Assembly (NCBI RefSeq): GCF_024435355.1
Contig: NZ_JAMJWG010000029.1
Coordinates: 1 to 64,000, forward strand
Reading direction: 5' to 3'
Source: Streptomyces odontomachi
Lineage (GTDB): Bacteria; Actinomycetota; Actinomycetes; Streptomycetales; Streptomycetaceae
DNA: 64,000 bases
Below are positions 27,699-36,190 of this stretch, one piece after another. Both the position numbers and the translations under genes were made by a program. How positions within the stretch are numbered: position 1 is the stretch's first letter; the number at the start of each line of letters is the position of its first letter. Under the pieces are notes generated by a model that was not told the origin of the DNA, did not search any database, and saw only the letters and a list, made by a program, of their open reading frames with translations.

Positions 27699-27715
27699 GG
27701 GACTCAACACCTCTC

Positions 27716-27900
27716 TGACATCCTCCCGGGTCTGAAGGCCCGGGGTTCCATCCGCCCGCGTGGTGCGGGCCCTGGTGGGTTCCTGTTTCCTCACTCACCG
27801 CCCTGGCTAGGCAGGGTCTTACACGCGCTCCGCAGGCGTTTTACCTCTCGGCATGCCCTGCCGCGAGGAGGCGCCGTCCTTCGCGCCTGATGTTGAGTTC
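27716..27900 (-). ncRNA. Putative omega RNA (TnpB guide RNA)
   Basis: In IS200/IS605 elements the guide RNA is processed from the 3' end of the tnpB transcript through the right-end hairpin, and the bases just past the element act as the guide. This segment is the tnpB 3' end plus the right end and contains the 6-bp-stem hairpin at 27725-27744. The 5' limit is a guess. The guide would read into GAGAGGTGTTGAGTCC, the leader of the immunity gene. Confidence 0.4.
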
Positions 27901-28986
27901 GGCGTTCTCGTCTCGGTCGTGGACGGATCCGCAGCAGCACACCCAGCGCCGGGTGGAGAGTCCGGCCAGTCCCTTGGGTCCTTGGACGCTGCCGCAGGCG
28001 GAGCACATCTGCGTGGACGGGAAGTACCGGTCGACCTTGGCGAAGCCGCGCCCGTAGCGGGCGCACTTCGCCTCCAGCGTGCGGGCGAACATGCCCAAGC
28101 TGTGGTCGTGGAGGGACTTGGCTCGTGTGCCCTTGGCCATGCCCTTCACGTTCAGGTCCTCCAGGTAGACCGCTTGGCTCTCGCGGACGATCCGGGTGGT
28201 TTCCTGCTCGATGAAGTCGCGTCGCCGATCGGCGATTCGCGCATGAACCTTGGCCACAGCCAGCTTGGCCTTGCGCCGGTTGTTCGAGCCCTTCTGCGCG
28301 CGGGAGAGCTTGCGCTGTGCGCGGCGCAGCTTCTTCTCCTGCCGGCGGAAGAACTTCGGGGAGGCGATCTTCCGGCCGCGTAGCACCGCGTAGGAGGACA
28401 GGCCGAGGTCGATCCCGGTCTCCGTCTGGTCCAAGTCGAGTTCGGGTAGTGGCCTGTCGTCGGTCTCCACTACGAACGAGGCGAAGTAGCGGCCCGCTGG
28501 GTCCTTGATGATCGTGACCGATGACGGGTCCGAGGGCAGCGGCCGTGACCAGCGCACTTCCACGTCGCCGAGCTTGGCGATGAACAGGCGGCCGTTCTCG
28601 CGCAGTGTGAACCCGTTGCGGGTGAACCGCAGCGTCTGACGGCCGGTCTTCTTCTTCATTCTCGGCGGAGCGATCTTCGGGCCGTGGCGGACACCCCGCT
28701 TGGAGGCGAGGAAGTTCCGGTAGGCCGCATGCAGATCCTGAAGCGACTGCACCAGACACACCGACGATGCTTCCTTCAGCCACTGCCGTTGTGGGGTCTT
28801 CTTCCCGGCCGTGATCACCATCTTCTGCAAGGTGACGTCCGAGATGTAGGGCTCGGAGCTGTGGAACGCGCCCCGCCGGGCCCGAAGACCGTCGTTGTAG
28901 ACCACGCGGGCGCAGCCGAAGAAGCGCGCCAGGTTCCGCTGCTGCGAAGGGGTCGGGTAGATCCGCTCGTTGTAGCGCAGTTTCAT
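27841..28986 (-). CDS. tnpB: TnpB RNA-guided nuclease, IS200/IS605 accessory protein
   Basis: A 381-residue RNA-guided DNA endonuclease, ancestor-like to Cas12, that helps keep the element at its site. The RuvC catalytic acids are all present: Asp in GIDLGLSS near residue 192, Glu in YLEDLNVKG near 276, Asp in HDRDENAELNI near 358. A zinc ribbon lies before the last motif (CSAC ... CCCG; the second pair has C-x-C spacing). The N-terminus matches the family (LRYNERIYPTPSQQRNLARF). ATG at 28986 is chosen for the GGAGGT 5 bp upstream. Nothing suggests decay, so it should be active. It is on the same strand as the immunity gene behind it. Confidence 0.93.
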   Translation of the reverse strand: MKLRYNERIYPTPSQQRNLARFFGCARVVYNDGLRARRGAFHSSEPYISDVTLQKMVITAGKKTPQRQWLKEASSVCLVQSLQDLHAAYRNFLASKRGVRHGPKIAPPRMKKKTGRQTLRFTRNGFTLRENGRLFIAKLGDVEVRWSRPLPSDPSSVTIIKDPAGRYFASFVVETDDRPLPELDLDQTETGIDLGLSSYAVLRGRKIASPKFFRRQEKKLRRAQRKLSRAQKGSNNRRKAKLAVAKVHARIADRRRDFIEQETTRIVRESQAVYLEDLNVKGMAKGTRAKSLHDHSLGMFARTLEAKCARYGRGFAKVDRYFPSTQMCSACGSVQGPKGLAGLSTRRWVCCCGSVHDRDENAELNIRREGRRLLAAGHAER

Positions 28987-29133
28987 GGCCCACCTCCCCA
29001 AGCCGGTCGTGATCAAGACGCGTGAGTCGTACGCCGGACAAGTGACTAATTGTCAACTCATGTACCTGCCGCATCTGCGGACCGTTCCGGCCATCTCGGC
29101 CCTGAAGGACCGGGCTTGCGCCGTCAGCTAATT

Positions 29134-29470
29134 GGGTCATGGGTGGGGGACGGATGACGGGTGGTGGGTGGTGGGTGGTGAGCGAAACGGTGGTGGATGT
29201 GGAGAGTGGGGCGACGTTCCAGCCAAGTGGCGGTCGTACCACCTTAAAGAGGGTTTCGTCCTGCGCGTAGTGGTCGGTTCTGGGTTATGTGTTTCTTTGG
29301 TGCGCGCGGGTGTGCCTCAGAGGGTGATGAAGGGTGAGTGCTCAAGGAGCAGGAGCCTGTGCAGGGACGAGCGGAGGCGGGAGAGCAGGCGGCGTCGTGG
29401 GGACGCCGGTGCGGACGCGGGCATGGGCACAGGTGTGGATGCAGGTGTGGACATGATTCTCCCAGCGGTA
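29134..29470. other. G-rich non-coding stretch
   Basis: About 340 bp between the IS left end and the ArsR operators with no supported gene. It includes a run of ggtgggt-like units at 29160-29182 that could form a G-quadruplex on the plus strand. Open frames here have no ribosome-binding site or recognisable product. Confidence 0.5.
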
Positions 29471-29523
29471 AGGTATGGCTAGTGGCGTACCTGAGGGATG
29501 AAGGTACGATAGAAGACGTACCT
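29471..29523 (+). promoter_or_regulatory. Double palindromic operator upstream of the ArsR-type gene
   Basis: Four half-sites in alternating orientation: AGGTATG (29471-29477), CGTACCT (29486-29492), AGGTACG (29502-29508), CGTACCT (29517-29523). They form two copies of AGGTAYG-N8-CGTACCT with a 31-bp period, about three helical turns. The second copy ends 16 bp before the start codon, so autoregulation by the following gene is likely. Confidence 0.65.
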
Positions 29524-29539
29524 TGTCGAGAGGTGAATG

Positions 29540-29923
29540 ATGGCGTCGAGCGAATTGCTGCATCCCCCGGTTGAGGAGCTGGAGGTCGGACCGCTCCTTC
29601 TGGCGCTCGCCGACGGGAACCGCCGTCGTGTCGTGGCGGAACTCGCCGAACGGCCCGACGAAGAGCGGCTGTGCGCTTCCTTCGACCTGCCGGTGAGCAA
29701 GTCCAGCCGCACCCATCACTGGCGGGTACTGCGCGAAGCGGGCCTGGTGTACCAGCGCGACGCCGGGAACAGGCTGTACATGCGGCTGCGCAAGGACGAC
29801 CTGGACCGCAGGTTCCCGGGTCTGATCCGGGCCGTCATCGCTGCGGACCAGGGTCAGGACCAGGGTCAGGACCAGGGCCAAGGCCAGGGCCAAGGCCAAG
29901 GCCAAGACCAGGGCCAGGGGTAG
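29540..29923 (+). CDS. ArsR-family winged-helix regulator with a Gly-Gln-Asp repeat tail
   Basis: A small DNA-binding repressor-like protein (127 residues). The winged helix covers about residues 10-90: GPLLLALADGNRRRVVAEL, then the recognition region SKSSRTHHWRVLREAGLV, then the wing QRDAGNRLYMRLRKDDL. No Cys metal cluster is present, so it is not a classic arsenic sensor. The last 25 residues are only Gly, Gln and Asp, made by a tandem repeat. ATG at 29540 is preferred over 29537 because GAGAGG is then 6 bp away. Its upstream DNA carries two matching palindromes, suggesting autoregulation. The next gene is 203 bp away. Confidence 0.85.
   Translation: MASSELLHPPVEELEVGPLLLALADGNRRRVVAELAERPDEERLCASFDLPVSKSSRTHHWRVLREAGLVYQRDAGNRLYMRLRKDDLDRRFPGLIRAVIAADQGQDQGQDQGQGQGQGQGQDQGQG
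29846..29920 (+). repeat. 12-bp and 6-bp tandem repeat in the ArsR 3' end
   Basis: gaccagggtcag is repeated twice perfectly and then decays into ggccaa/ggccag 6-mers up to the stop codon. It encodes the Gly-Gln-Asp tail. Confidence 0.9.
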
Positions 29924-30031
29924 GGCTGCCGCCAGGAGCGGGACTCGTTCGGCTCCCGGGTCGGAATGCCGCGTTCCAAGGGATTGCCCGCGGATCGGCG
30001 TGCTGTTACGTTCGCGTACCGCGCGTCGATC

Positions 30032-30041
30032 GAAACGTTTC
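30032..30041 (+). promoter_or_regulatory. LacI-family type operator
   Basis: The perfect palindrome GAAACGTTTC, within tcGAAACGTTTCaa, lies 85 bp before the start of the secreted glycosidase gene. This is the usual operator shape for LacI/GalR repressors of sugar genes in Streptomyces. No LacI-type gene is in the window. Confidence 0.55.
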
Positions 30042-30126
30042 AACTGGTTCAGCTCAGCTGGCTCGCAATCCTCTACAACCTGCCTTCCGGGGTCGTACGG
30101 GCGCCCGGAGGCCCGGGAGCGTGCGT

Positions 30127-32577
30127 ATGGCAGTCGATGGTGGGAACCGTGAGCCGCAGGACCCGAAGGCCCGGCGGTCCCCGCAGGTCCCGCGGAGCAG
30201 CGACCGGCAGGCCGTGAGCCGCCGGGCCTTCACCCGTACCGGCGTGACCGGTGTGGCGGCCATGGTGGTCTCCGGCTGGCGGATCGGCGACGTGGCCGCA
30301 GCGGCGGCGGCACGGCAGGGGTCCGCGGGCGACGACCCGGCGGGGGCGGCAGCCTCGGAAGGCCGGGGCGACGGCGGCTCGGCGCCGATCGACCGGCACG
30401 CCCTCGTCGCCCGGCACACCGTGGTCCGCACCGCGAGCAACCCGGACACCCCCCTCCAGGTCGGCAACGGCCGGCTGGCCTTCGGCGCCGACATCACGGG
30501 GCTCCAGACCTTCGTGCCGTTCGCCACGATGTCCGACTGGGGCTGGCACGAGGATCCGCTGCCGCCCGACGAACGGCTGTCCGACTACGCGGGGCAGACC
30601 TGGGACACCCACGGCCGCCCGGTGCGCTACGCCATGCCCGACCCTGATCACCCCGCGATCTCCCAGTGGTTGATCGCCAACCCCAACCGCGTCAACCTGG
30701 GCCGCGTCGGCCTCGTGCTGCTGCGCGCCGACGGCACCGAGGCCACCGAGGCGGACCTGGGGGACCGGCACCAGGAGCTGGACCTGTGGACCGGGATCCT
30801 GCACAGCCGGTTCACGCTGGACGGCGTCCCCGTCACGGTCACCACCAGCTGCGACCCGGACCGGGACGCGGTGGCGGTGCGGATCGACTCCGCGCTGGTG
30901 GCCGACGGACGGCTGGCGGTGTTCCTGGACTTCCCGTACGCCACCGGTGAGCAGAAGTTCTCAGCGCCGTACGTGGGCGTGTGGGATCGACCCGAGGCGC
31001 ACACGACCCGGCTGCACACCCGGGGCCCCGGCCACGCCGACCTCACGCACACCCTGGACGGCGCCACCTACCACGTGGGACTCGCCTGGCAGGGCGCCGA
31101 GACGTGGGAACGGGACCCGGACGGCACCCGTCCGCATCGGTATGTGCTCGGCGGCCGAGCGGCGAGCGCGCCGGACGCCCCCTCCCCGGGCTCCTCAGCC
31201 GTCTCCCACCACATCGAGCTGACCTGCCTCTTCACGCCCGGCGCCGGCATGCCCGGTGCGGGTGACGAGGGAGACGGGGTACCGGCCGACGGCGAGCAGG
31301 CGCCCCCCGCCTCCGCGGTGGCCGCGTCCAGCGCCCGCGCCTGGCCGGCGTTCTGGCAGTCCGGTGGCGCCGTCGACCTGTCCGGCAGCACCGACCCGCG
31401 CTGGCGCGAACTGGAACGCAGGATCGTCGTCAGCCAGTACCTGATGGCCGTCAACGAGGCGGGCGCCACCCCGCCGCAGGAGTCGGGCCTGGTCAACAAC
31501 GGGTGGTACGGCAAGTTCCACATGGAGATGTACTGGTGGCACGCCGCGCACCAGGCCCTGTGGCGCCGCTGGCCCCTGCTGGACCGCAGCACCGGCGTCT
31601 ACGGCACCTTCCTGGAGTCGTCCCGGCGGCGCGCCGCCCGCCAGGGCTACCGCGGCGCACGCTGGCCGAAGATGACCGACCCGTCCGGACGCATGGCACC
31701 CGGCGAGATCAATGCCCTGCTCATCTGGCAGCAGCCGCACCCGGTCTTCCTCGCCGAACTCGACTACCGCGCCCACCCGACCCCCGAGACCCTGCACCGC
31801 TGGCGGGACGTCGTGTTCGCCACCGCGGACTTCATGGCGTCGTACGCGTACCGGGAGTCGGGGACCGGCTCCGGGGCGGAATCCGACCGTTACGTGCTGG
31901 GCCCCCCGATGCACCTGGTCTCGGAGAACAGCAAGCCCAAGGTCACGGTGAACGGCGCCTTCGAGCTGTCCTACTGGCGTTTCGGGCTGCGTGTCGCGCA
32001 GGAGTGGCGCCGGCGCCTCGGCCTGCCCGCCGACCCCGACTGGGCGGCCGTCCGTGCAGGCCTTGCCGAACTGCCCGTGCAGGACGGGGTATACGTCGCC
32101 TACGAGGGCGTCGAGGACATGTGGACCGCGTACCTCTTCGACCACCCCGCCCTCGTCGGCCTCTACGGGTGGCTGCCCGGTGACGGCGTCGACACGGCGA
32201 CCGTCCGCGCCACGGCGCACAGGATCTGGGACGTCTGGGCCTGGGACTCGGCCTGGGGCTGGGACTTCCCGATGCTGGCCATGAACGCGGCCCGCATCGG
32301 CGAGCAGGATCGCGCCGTGGACTTCCTCCTGCACGACAACTTCGCCTTCGACGACGCCGGCTACCCGATCGGCGGCTCGCGGGTCCCCACCCCCTACTTC
32401 CCCGGTTCCGGCGGCCTGCTGTACGCGGTGGCGATGATGGCGGCGGGGTGGGACGACGGTACGGAAGGCGGCGGGGAGGACGACACGGACCACGCCACCG
32501 CCGCCTCCCGGGCGCCCGGGTTCCCGTCGGACGGGACGTGGCTGGTGCGGTGGGAGGGGCTCGGGCGAGCGATCTAG
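30127..32577 (+). CDS. Tat-exported six-hairpin glycosidase-like protein
   Basis: A large secreted protein of 816 residues. A twin-arginine signal (SRRAFTRTGVTG, residues 30-41, then an Ala-rich hydrophobic stretch) predicts export in folded form. The N-terminal domain begins around TPLQVGNGRLAFGADITGLQTF, and the C-terminal half has aromatic-rich helical motifs (NNGWYGKFHMEMYWWHAAHQ, WQQPHPVFLAELDYRA, WDVWAWDSAWGWDFPM) typical of an (alpha/alpha)6 barrel of the GH65/GH95-like superfamily. Substrate is unknown. ATG at 30127 is supported by GGGAG 7-8 bp upstream. The LacI-type operator in front suggests sugar induction. Confidence 0.75.
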   Translation: MAVDGGNREPQDPKARRSPQVPRSSDRQAVSRRAFTRTGVTGVAAMVVSGWRIGDVAAAAAARQGSAGDDPAGAAASEGRGDGGSAPIDRHALVARHTVVRTASNPDTPLQVGNGRLAFGADITGLQTFVPFATMSDWGWHEDPLPPDERLSDYAGQTWDTHGRPVRYAMPDPDHPAISQWLIANPNRVNLGRVGLVLLRADGTEATEADLGDRHQELDLWTGILHSRFTLDGVPVTVTTSCDPDRDAVAVRIDSALVADGRLAVFLDFPYATGEQKFSAPYVGVWDRPEAHTTRLHTRGPGHADLTHTLDGATYHVGLAWQGAETWERDPDGTRPHRYVLGGRAASAPDAPSPGSSAVSHHIELTCLFTPGAGMPGAGDEGDGVPADGEQAPPASAVAASSARAWPAFWQSGGAVDLSGSTDPRWRELERRIVVSQYLMAVNEAGATPPQESGLVNNGWYGKFHMEMYWWHAAHQALWRRWPLLDRSTGVYGTFLESSRRRAARQGYRGARWPKMTDPSGRMAPGEINALLIWQQPHPVFLAELDYRAHPTPETLHRWRDVVFATADFMASYAYRESGTGSGAESDRYVLGPPMHLVSENSKPKVTVNGAFELSYWRFGLRVAQEWRRRLGLPADPDWAAVRAGLAELPVQDGVYVAYEGVEDMWTAYLFDHPALVGLYGWLPGDGVDTATVRATAHRIWDVWAWDSAWGWDFPMLAMNAARIGEQDRAVDFLLHDNFAFDDAGYPIGGSRVPTPYFPGSGGLLYAVAMMAAGWDDGTEGGGEDDTDHATAASRAPGFPSDGTWLVRWEGLGRAI

Positions 32578-32587
32578 CGTCGTGGAC

Positions 32588-32640
32588 GGGGTGCCGTGTC
32601 GGGGTTGCCGTGTTGGGGTGCCGGGTAAGGGTGCCGGGTC
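32588..32640. repeat. 13-14 bp tandem repeat between convergent genes
   Basis: Four imperfect copies of GGGGTGCCGTGTC lie between the glycosidase stop and the stop codon of the LRR gene, which the last copy overlaps. Confidence 0.75.
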
Positions 32641-33592
32641 AGAAGTCGCGGCCCTCGGCGACCCGATTGAACCCTTCCTCGTCCCAGAGCGCGTTTCCCT
32701 CCTCGTCCCACACGATCCAATCGGTGTCCATCGCCTCGTCGAGGTTGACGTCGACGCCGGGCAGTGCGGTGCGTACCCGGTCCCTTGCCGGTTCGGTGAG
32801 GTAGTGGTGGTGCAGGTCGAGACGGGTGAGATGGGTCAGTGGCCGGCCCTGGAGCAGCCCTTCGGCGCCTCTGTCGGTGAGGGTGCCCAGCGCCAGGCTC
32901 AGTGACCGTAGTCGGGGCACCACGGCGGCCGTGGCGATGGCTCGGGCGACGTCATCCTGGATCAGGCTGTTCTCCACGCCGAGGTGTCGTAGTGCGGGCA
33001 GCCGTTCACCGTCGAGAATGCGCGTGAGGTGGATCTCCTCGAGGTCACCGTGTCCGGCGTCTTCGGCGCCGAGCCACAGATCGAGGTGTTCCAGGGCGGG
33101 CAGATCGCTGGCGGCCACGGCGCGGACGACGTCACCGGGCAGCCGGCACGACTCGAATCGCAGGGTCTTCAGCGTGGAGCTGCTGAATTCCCGTAGCCGG
33201 AGGCCGGCCTGGCCGCGTACGTCCAACCGTTCCAGGAGCGGGAAACCCTCGAAGACGGGGGTGATGTCCGCGTGCCACAGCTGGTCGAGCGCTTCGTCAC
33301 CCAGGAAGAGCGCCTTCAGCCGGGGAAACGACGCCGCATGGGCCAGTAGGGGGCCGGCGGGGTCGGGGCCTTCGTAGCCGGTGTAGCCGACCACCAGGGT
33401 GGTGACCCGAGAGGTGTCGACGGTCTCCAGGAACCGTTCCAGAAGCCAGGTGTAGTCGGACTCACCCAGCTGGTCCGCGCTCAGGTGCCAAGCTCGGCTG
33501 TCCAGCGCTGCGGCCGGTGTTTCACCCGGCTGGAACTGCACCAACGGCCGCCCATGAAACGCCTTGGTACGCATGTACCTGAATGCTGACAT
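32639..33592 (-). CDS. Leucine-rich repeat protein, STM4015-like
   Basis: A 317-residue cytoplasmic protein with several Leu-rich repeats (for example FPRLKALFLGDEALDQLW, FPLLERLDVRGQAGL, LPALEHLDLWLGAEDAG, LPALRHLGVENSLIQDD, LTHLTRLDLHHHYLTE) covering about residues 85-275, and an acidic, Trp-containing C-terminal tail. It resembles the STM4015-type proteins of Streptomyces; no molecular role is known to me. ATG at 33592 is preferred over a GTG 12 bp upstream. Confidence 0.75.
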   Translation of the reverse strand: MSAFRYMRTKAFHGRPLVQFQPGETPAAALDSRAWHLSADQLGESDYTWLLERFLETVDTSRVTTLVVGYTGYEGPDPAGPLLAHAASFPRLKALFLGDEALDQLWHADITPVFEGFPLLERLDVRGQAGLRLREFSSSTLKTLRFESCRLPGDVVRAVAASDLPALEHLDLWLGAEDAGHGDLEEIHLTRILDGERLPALRHLGVENSLIQDDVARAIATAAVVPRLRSLSLALGTLTDRGAEGLLQGRPLTHLTRLDLHHHYLTEPARDRVRTALPGVDVNLDEAMDTDWIVWDEEGNALWDEEGFNRVAEGRDF

Positions 33593-33778
33593 CGATCTCC
33601 GCACCTCTCCACGCCACCCGTACTGCGGTTGCGATCGCCGGTCTTCATCCGATCACCGGTCCGCAGCCTAGGGTCGCCCCCGCCCCCGCCCCGGCAGCGG
33701 GCTTCCGCGCCACATCCGGATCCGGTCGCAGGCAGGTGCGCCTTGGGTGGGGGAACGGGCCCCGGTTAGTCTGCCGGG

Positions 33779-35053
33779 GTGGTTGATGGGGGAGACGACG
33801 ACGGTCGCGATGGTGCCGAGCGGACGGACGGGACCGGCGCGGGCGGCGGTGCGCCGGCGTCCGTCGACGGCGGGCACGACGGCGGGCACGAGGCCGGCGG
33901 GAGCGACGCGCCGGCCGACCAGGCCACCGGTTGGCGTGCCCGGCTGAAGCGGCACCGGCTGCTCGCCTCCGGCGTCGCCGTGGTGGTGCTGGCCGCTGCG
34001 GTGCTCGTGCCGTTGACGGTCGCGGGTGACGACACACCCTGCTGGCAGGTGCCGGACTCGGTGCGGGCGCTGGCCGACGATCCGGCCGCCGCCACCAAGG
34101 CGCTCGACCCGGGGCCCGACCTGGAACGCATGTCCGACGTCAAACGCCTGCTCGTGCACGAGGAGGTCTGCGGCGACGGCGCCACCGTCCTGGGCCGTGT
34201 GGTGACCGCGGCGACCGATGCGTCCTCCCCGACGGCGACACACACCGAGGCGCAGGCCCGCAGCGTCTACGCGGTGGCGGACGCCTACGAGTACACCGAC
34301 CCGCCGGCCGGGCTGGCGCCGACCCTTGCGCGGATGCTGGCCGAGTACGTGGTCGACGTGGTGCGGGACTACCAGTTCGCGGACGACGACGTGCCGAGGC
34401 CGGCCGTGGGCGCCGAGGAAGAGGTGCCCGCCGAGGACGGCTGGGTGTGGGTCGGCAGCTTCCTCGCGCCCGGCGAGGCGCACGTGGCCTTCGGGTACCG
34501 GGGCGAAGGAGGGGATGTCAGCCTCCAGCCGATGATCAGGTACCTCCTCACCGACCCGGCGGCGTTCGCCGTCCTGTACGGCGCCGACCGTGCCTACCTC
34601 GCCTACTACCTGGAGCGGCTGACCGACGACGGCCGCGACCCCGCGGCCCACCGGGGCAAGGACGGCAACTGGACGGATCGGGCCACCCGCGACCTGGGCA
34701 ACATCGCCGAGTGCATCGGTGAACTCATGGGCAGCCGCACCCATTTCGCCCAGGAAGGCGACATCCCGGACCTCGACTCCTTCGACCGGGTGGTACGCGG
34801 CCTCACCCCGGGCGTCTACCACCCTGCTTCCCGCCAGCTGGACACGCGACCCGCATCGGGCACCATCGCCGCCCGCCCCGTCAACGGCCCGCTGCGCGGG
34901 GACCTGACGGACGGTCGCCATCAGATGTTCACCGTGTTCGACACCTGGTCCGAGCAGCGGCACCTGGCCGCACCGCGGCGCAAGGAGCTGCGGCAGCTGC
35001 TCGACACCTGGTACGTCAGGGGCGTGTGGTACGCGGCCTCGGCCAGGTCCTGA
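33779..35053 (+). CDS. Membrane-anchored protein of unknown function
   Basis: Not recognised. 424 residues: an N-terminal Gly/Asp-rich cytoplasmic stretch (1-50), one membrane segment (LLASGVAVVVLAAAVLVPLTV, about 60-80), then a 340-residue extracellular domain with many Trp/Tyr and an acidic loop. Two Cys follow the membrane segment (CW near 88; VCGDG near 122) and one lies in IAECIGEL. The start is GTG, weakly supported since no clear ribosome-binding site is visible. It converges with the next gene, with 48 bp between. Confidence 0.6.
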   Translation: MVDGGDDDGRDGAERTDGTGAGGGAPASVDGGHDGGHEAGGSDAPADQATGWRARLKRHRLLASGVAVVVLAAAVLVPLTVAGDDTPCWQVPDSVRALADDPAAATKALDPGPDLERMSDVKRLLVHEEVCGDGATVLGRVVTAATDASSPTATHTEAQARSVYAVADAYEYTDPPAGLAPTLARMLAEYVVDVVRDYQFADDDVPRPAVGAEEEVPAEDGWVWVGSFLAPGEAHVAFGYRGEGGDVSLQPMIRYLLTDPAAFAVLYGADRAYLAYYLERLTDDGRDPAAHRGKDGNWTDRATRDLGNIAECIGELMGSRTHFAQEGDIPDLDSFDRVVRGLTPGVYHPASRQLDTRPASGTIAARPVNGPLRGDLTDGRHQMFTVFDTWSEQRHLAAPRRKELRQLLDTWYVRGVWYAASARS

Positions 35054-35101
35054 CGGATCCGGCCCGGGCCGGCCGGGCCGTGGTCGGACGTCGACTGCCC
35101 G

Positions 35102-36190
35102 TCAGTAGGTGAAGTGGAGGTCCGAGCAGCCGTGCCGGCGCGCCCGGTCCGCCACGAACCGCTCCAGCAATCCGTGCAGGGCGGTCTTGCTCACCGGCGT
35201 CGACTCGTCCGTGTCCACGGCGAAGTTCGCGGTTTCGGTGCCGCACCGTGCGGTGGCCGTCATCGGGTGGGGGTCACCGTCGTACTCGTCGAACAGGAAA
35301 CGGCCGCCCCAGTCGCCGTACCAGGCGTGGAAGCCGACGTACGTGCTGTCCTCGTCGGGGTCGTGTCCGGCTCGCCCCGGGGCCTCCACCGCGCAGTACT
35401 CGACGGGTGACGCTCCGGCCGGCTCGGCACGGACGTCCCAGTCCCGGCCCGCGGGCAGTTCGGCCCGGGTCAGCCAGGAGCAGGCGGTGCCCTTCGTCTC
35501 GGCCCAGGAGACCTGCCCCACGTCGTGCACCCCGCCCTCGTCGGGCAGGACCGCGTCCTTCGACGGGGCCTTCAGGGGCTTCGCACCACAGCCCAACCGG
35601 TCGGAAGCGGCGCCGGCGAGCGCGACCGCGACCTGGTACGGAACGCCGCGAACCAGTCCGTGAGGGCGGTACCCGAACCCTGTCTGGACCAGCATGTGGC
35701 GCGCCCTGCCGTCGTCGTCCTTGCCGAGGGCGGGGCAGGGCACCAGCAGGTTGATGTCACTGAAGTCGTCGATGAACCCGGGGAGCCCGCCGGGCAGGGC
35801 GGCCACCCGGTCGAACCCCCGGTCCTTGAAGATGCTCATGAACTTGCGGTCCTGGTCGTCGCGCCGCGTCCAGGCTCCCATGGTGAGCGCGTAGCCCGCG
35901 TTGTCCCCGTCGTCCTCGTCTTCCAAGGTGACCTCGCACCGGTACCAGCCCACCTCGTCGACCTGGTCCGACGTCTCGTCCCTGAGGCGCTTGCCGTCCG
36001 GTGTCAACGCATCGAGCGCGCCGTCGGGCAGCGCCCCGCCGCAGGCGTTCGAGGTCACCCGGAGGTGGTGGAAGTAGGGCCGGGTGAAGAGTCCGACGAC
36101 CGTGAGGACGACCGCGGCCCACACCGCCGTCACCCGCGTGGTCCGCATCCAGCGCGGCGTCTCCCGCCGCTCCCAGTCCCGTCCCTGCAT
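35102..36190 (-). CDS. Membrane-anchored protein of unknown function
   Basis: Not recognised. 362 residues: a short basic N-terminus, one membrane segment (VTAVWAAVVLTVVGLFT, about 20-37), then an extracellular domain. Six or more Cys (NACGG, YRCEV, VPCPAL, LGCGA, TACSWL, YCAVE, ARCGT, HGCSDL) suggest disulfides. ATG at 36190 is chosen; a GTG at 36211 is possible. Both this and the convergent gene at 33779 are single-pass outward-facing proteins, but they share no visible sequence. Confidence 0.6.
   Translation of the reverse strand: MQGRDWERRETPRWMRTTRVTAVWAAVVLTVVGLFTRPYFHHLRVTSNACGGALPDGALDALTPDGKRLRDETSDQVDEVGWYRCEVTLEDEDDGDNAGYALTMGAWTRRDDQDRKFMSIFKDRGFDRVAALPGGLPGFIDDFSDINLLVPCPALGKDDDGRARHMLVQTGFGYRPHGLVRGVPYQVAVALAGAASDRLGCGAKPLKAPSKDAVLPDEGGVHDVGQVSWAETKGTACSWLTRAELPAGRDWDVRAEPAGASPVEYCAVEAPGRAGHDPDEDSTYVGFHAWYGDWGGRFLFDEYDGDPHPMTATARCGTETANFAVDTDESTPVSKTALHGLLERFVADRARRHGCSDLHFTY

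Larger units (their letters stand above)
27716..29133 (-). mobile_element. IS200/IS605-family (IS1341-like) element with tnpB only
   Basis: The element contains tnpB alone, with no tnpA. Its right end (low coordinate) has the hairpin CCCGGG-tctgaagg-CCCGGG at 27725-27744 and seems to finish at tgaca near 27716. Its left end (high coordinate) has a related GCCCtgaaggaccGGGC structure at about 29099-29113, ending near the gtcagctaatt at 29123-29133. Ends of this family carry subterminal hairpins rather than inverted repeats and make no target duplication, so the exact left limit is uncertain by several bases. Confidence 0.75.

Noticed and set aside
27791..29242. Minus-strand frame overlapping tnpB
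   Set aside because: Out-of-frame shadow of TnpB, whose RuvC residues are all in the other frame.
29132..29482. Possible 116-residue plus-strand protein before the ArsR gene
   Set aside because: No ribosome-binding site, repetitive Gly/Trp/Arg composition, and it would run into the operator array.
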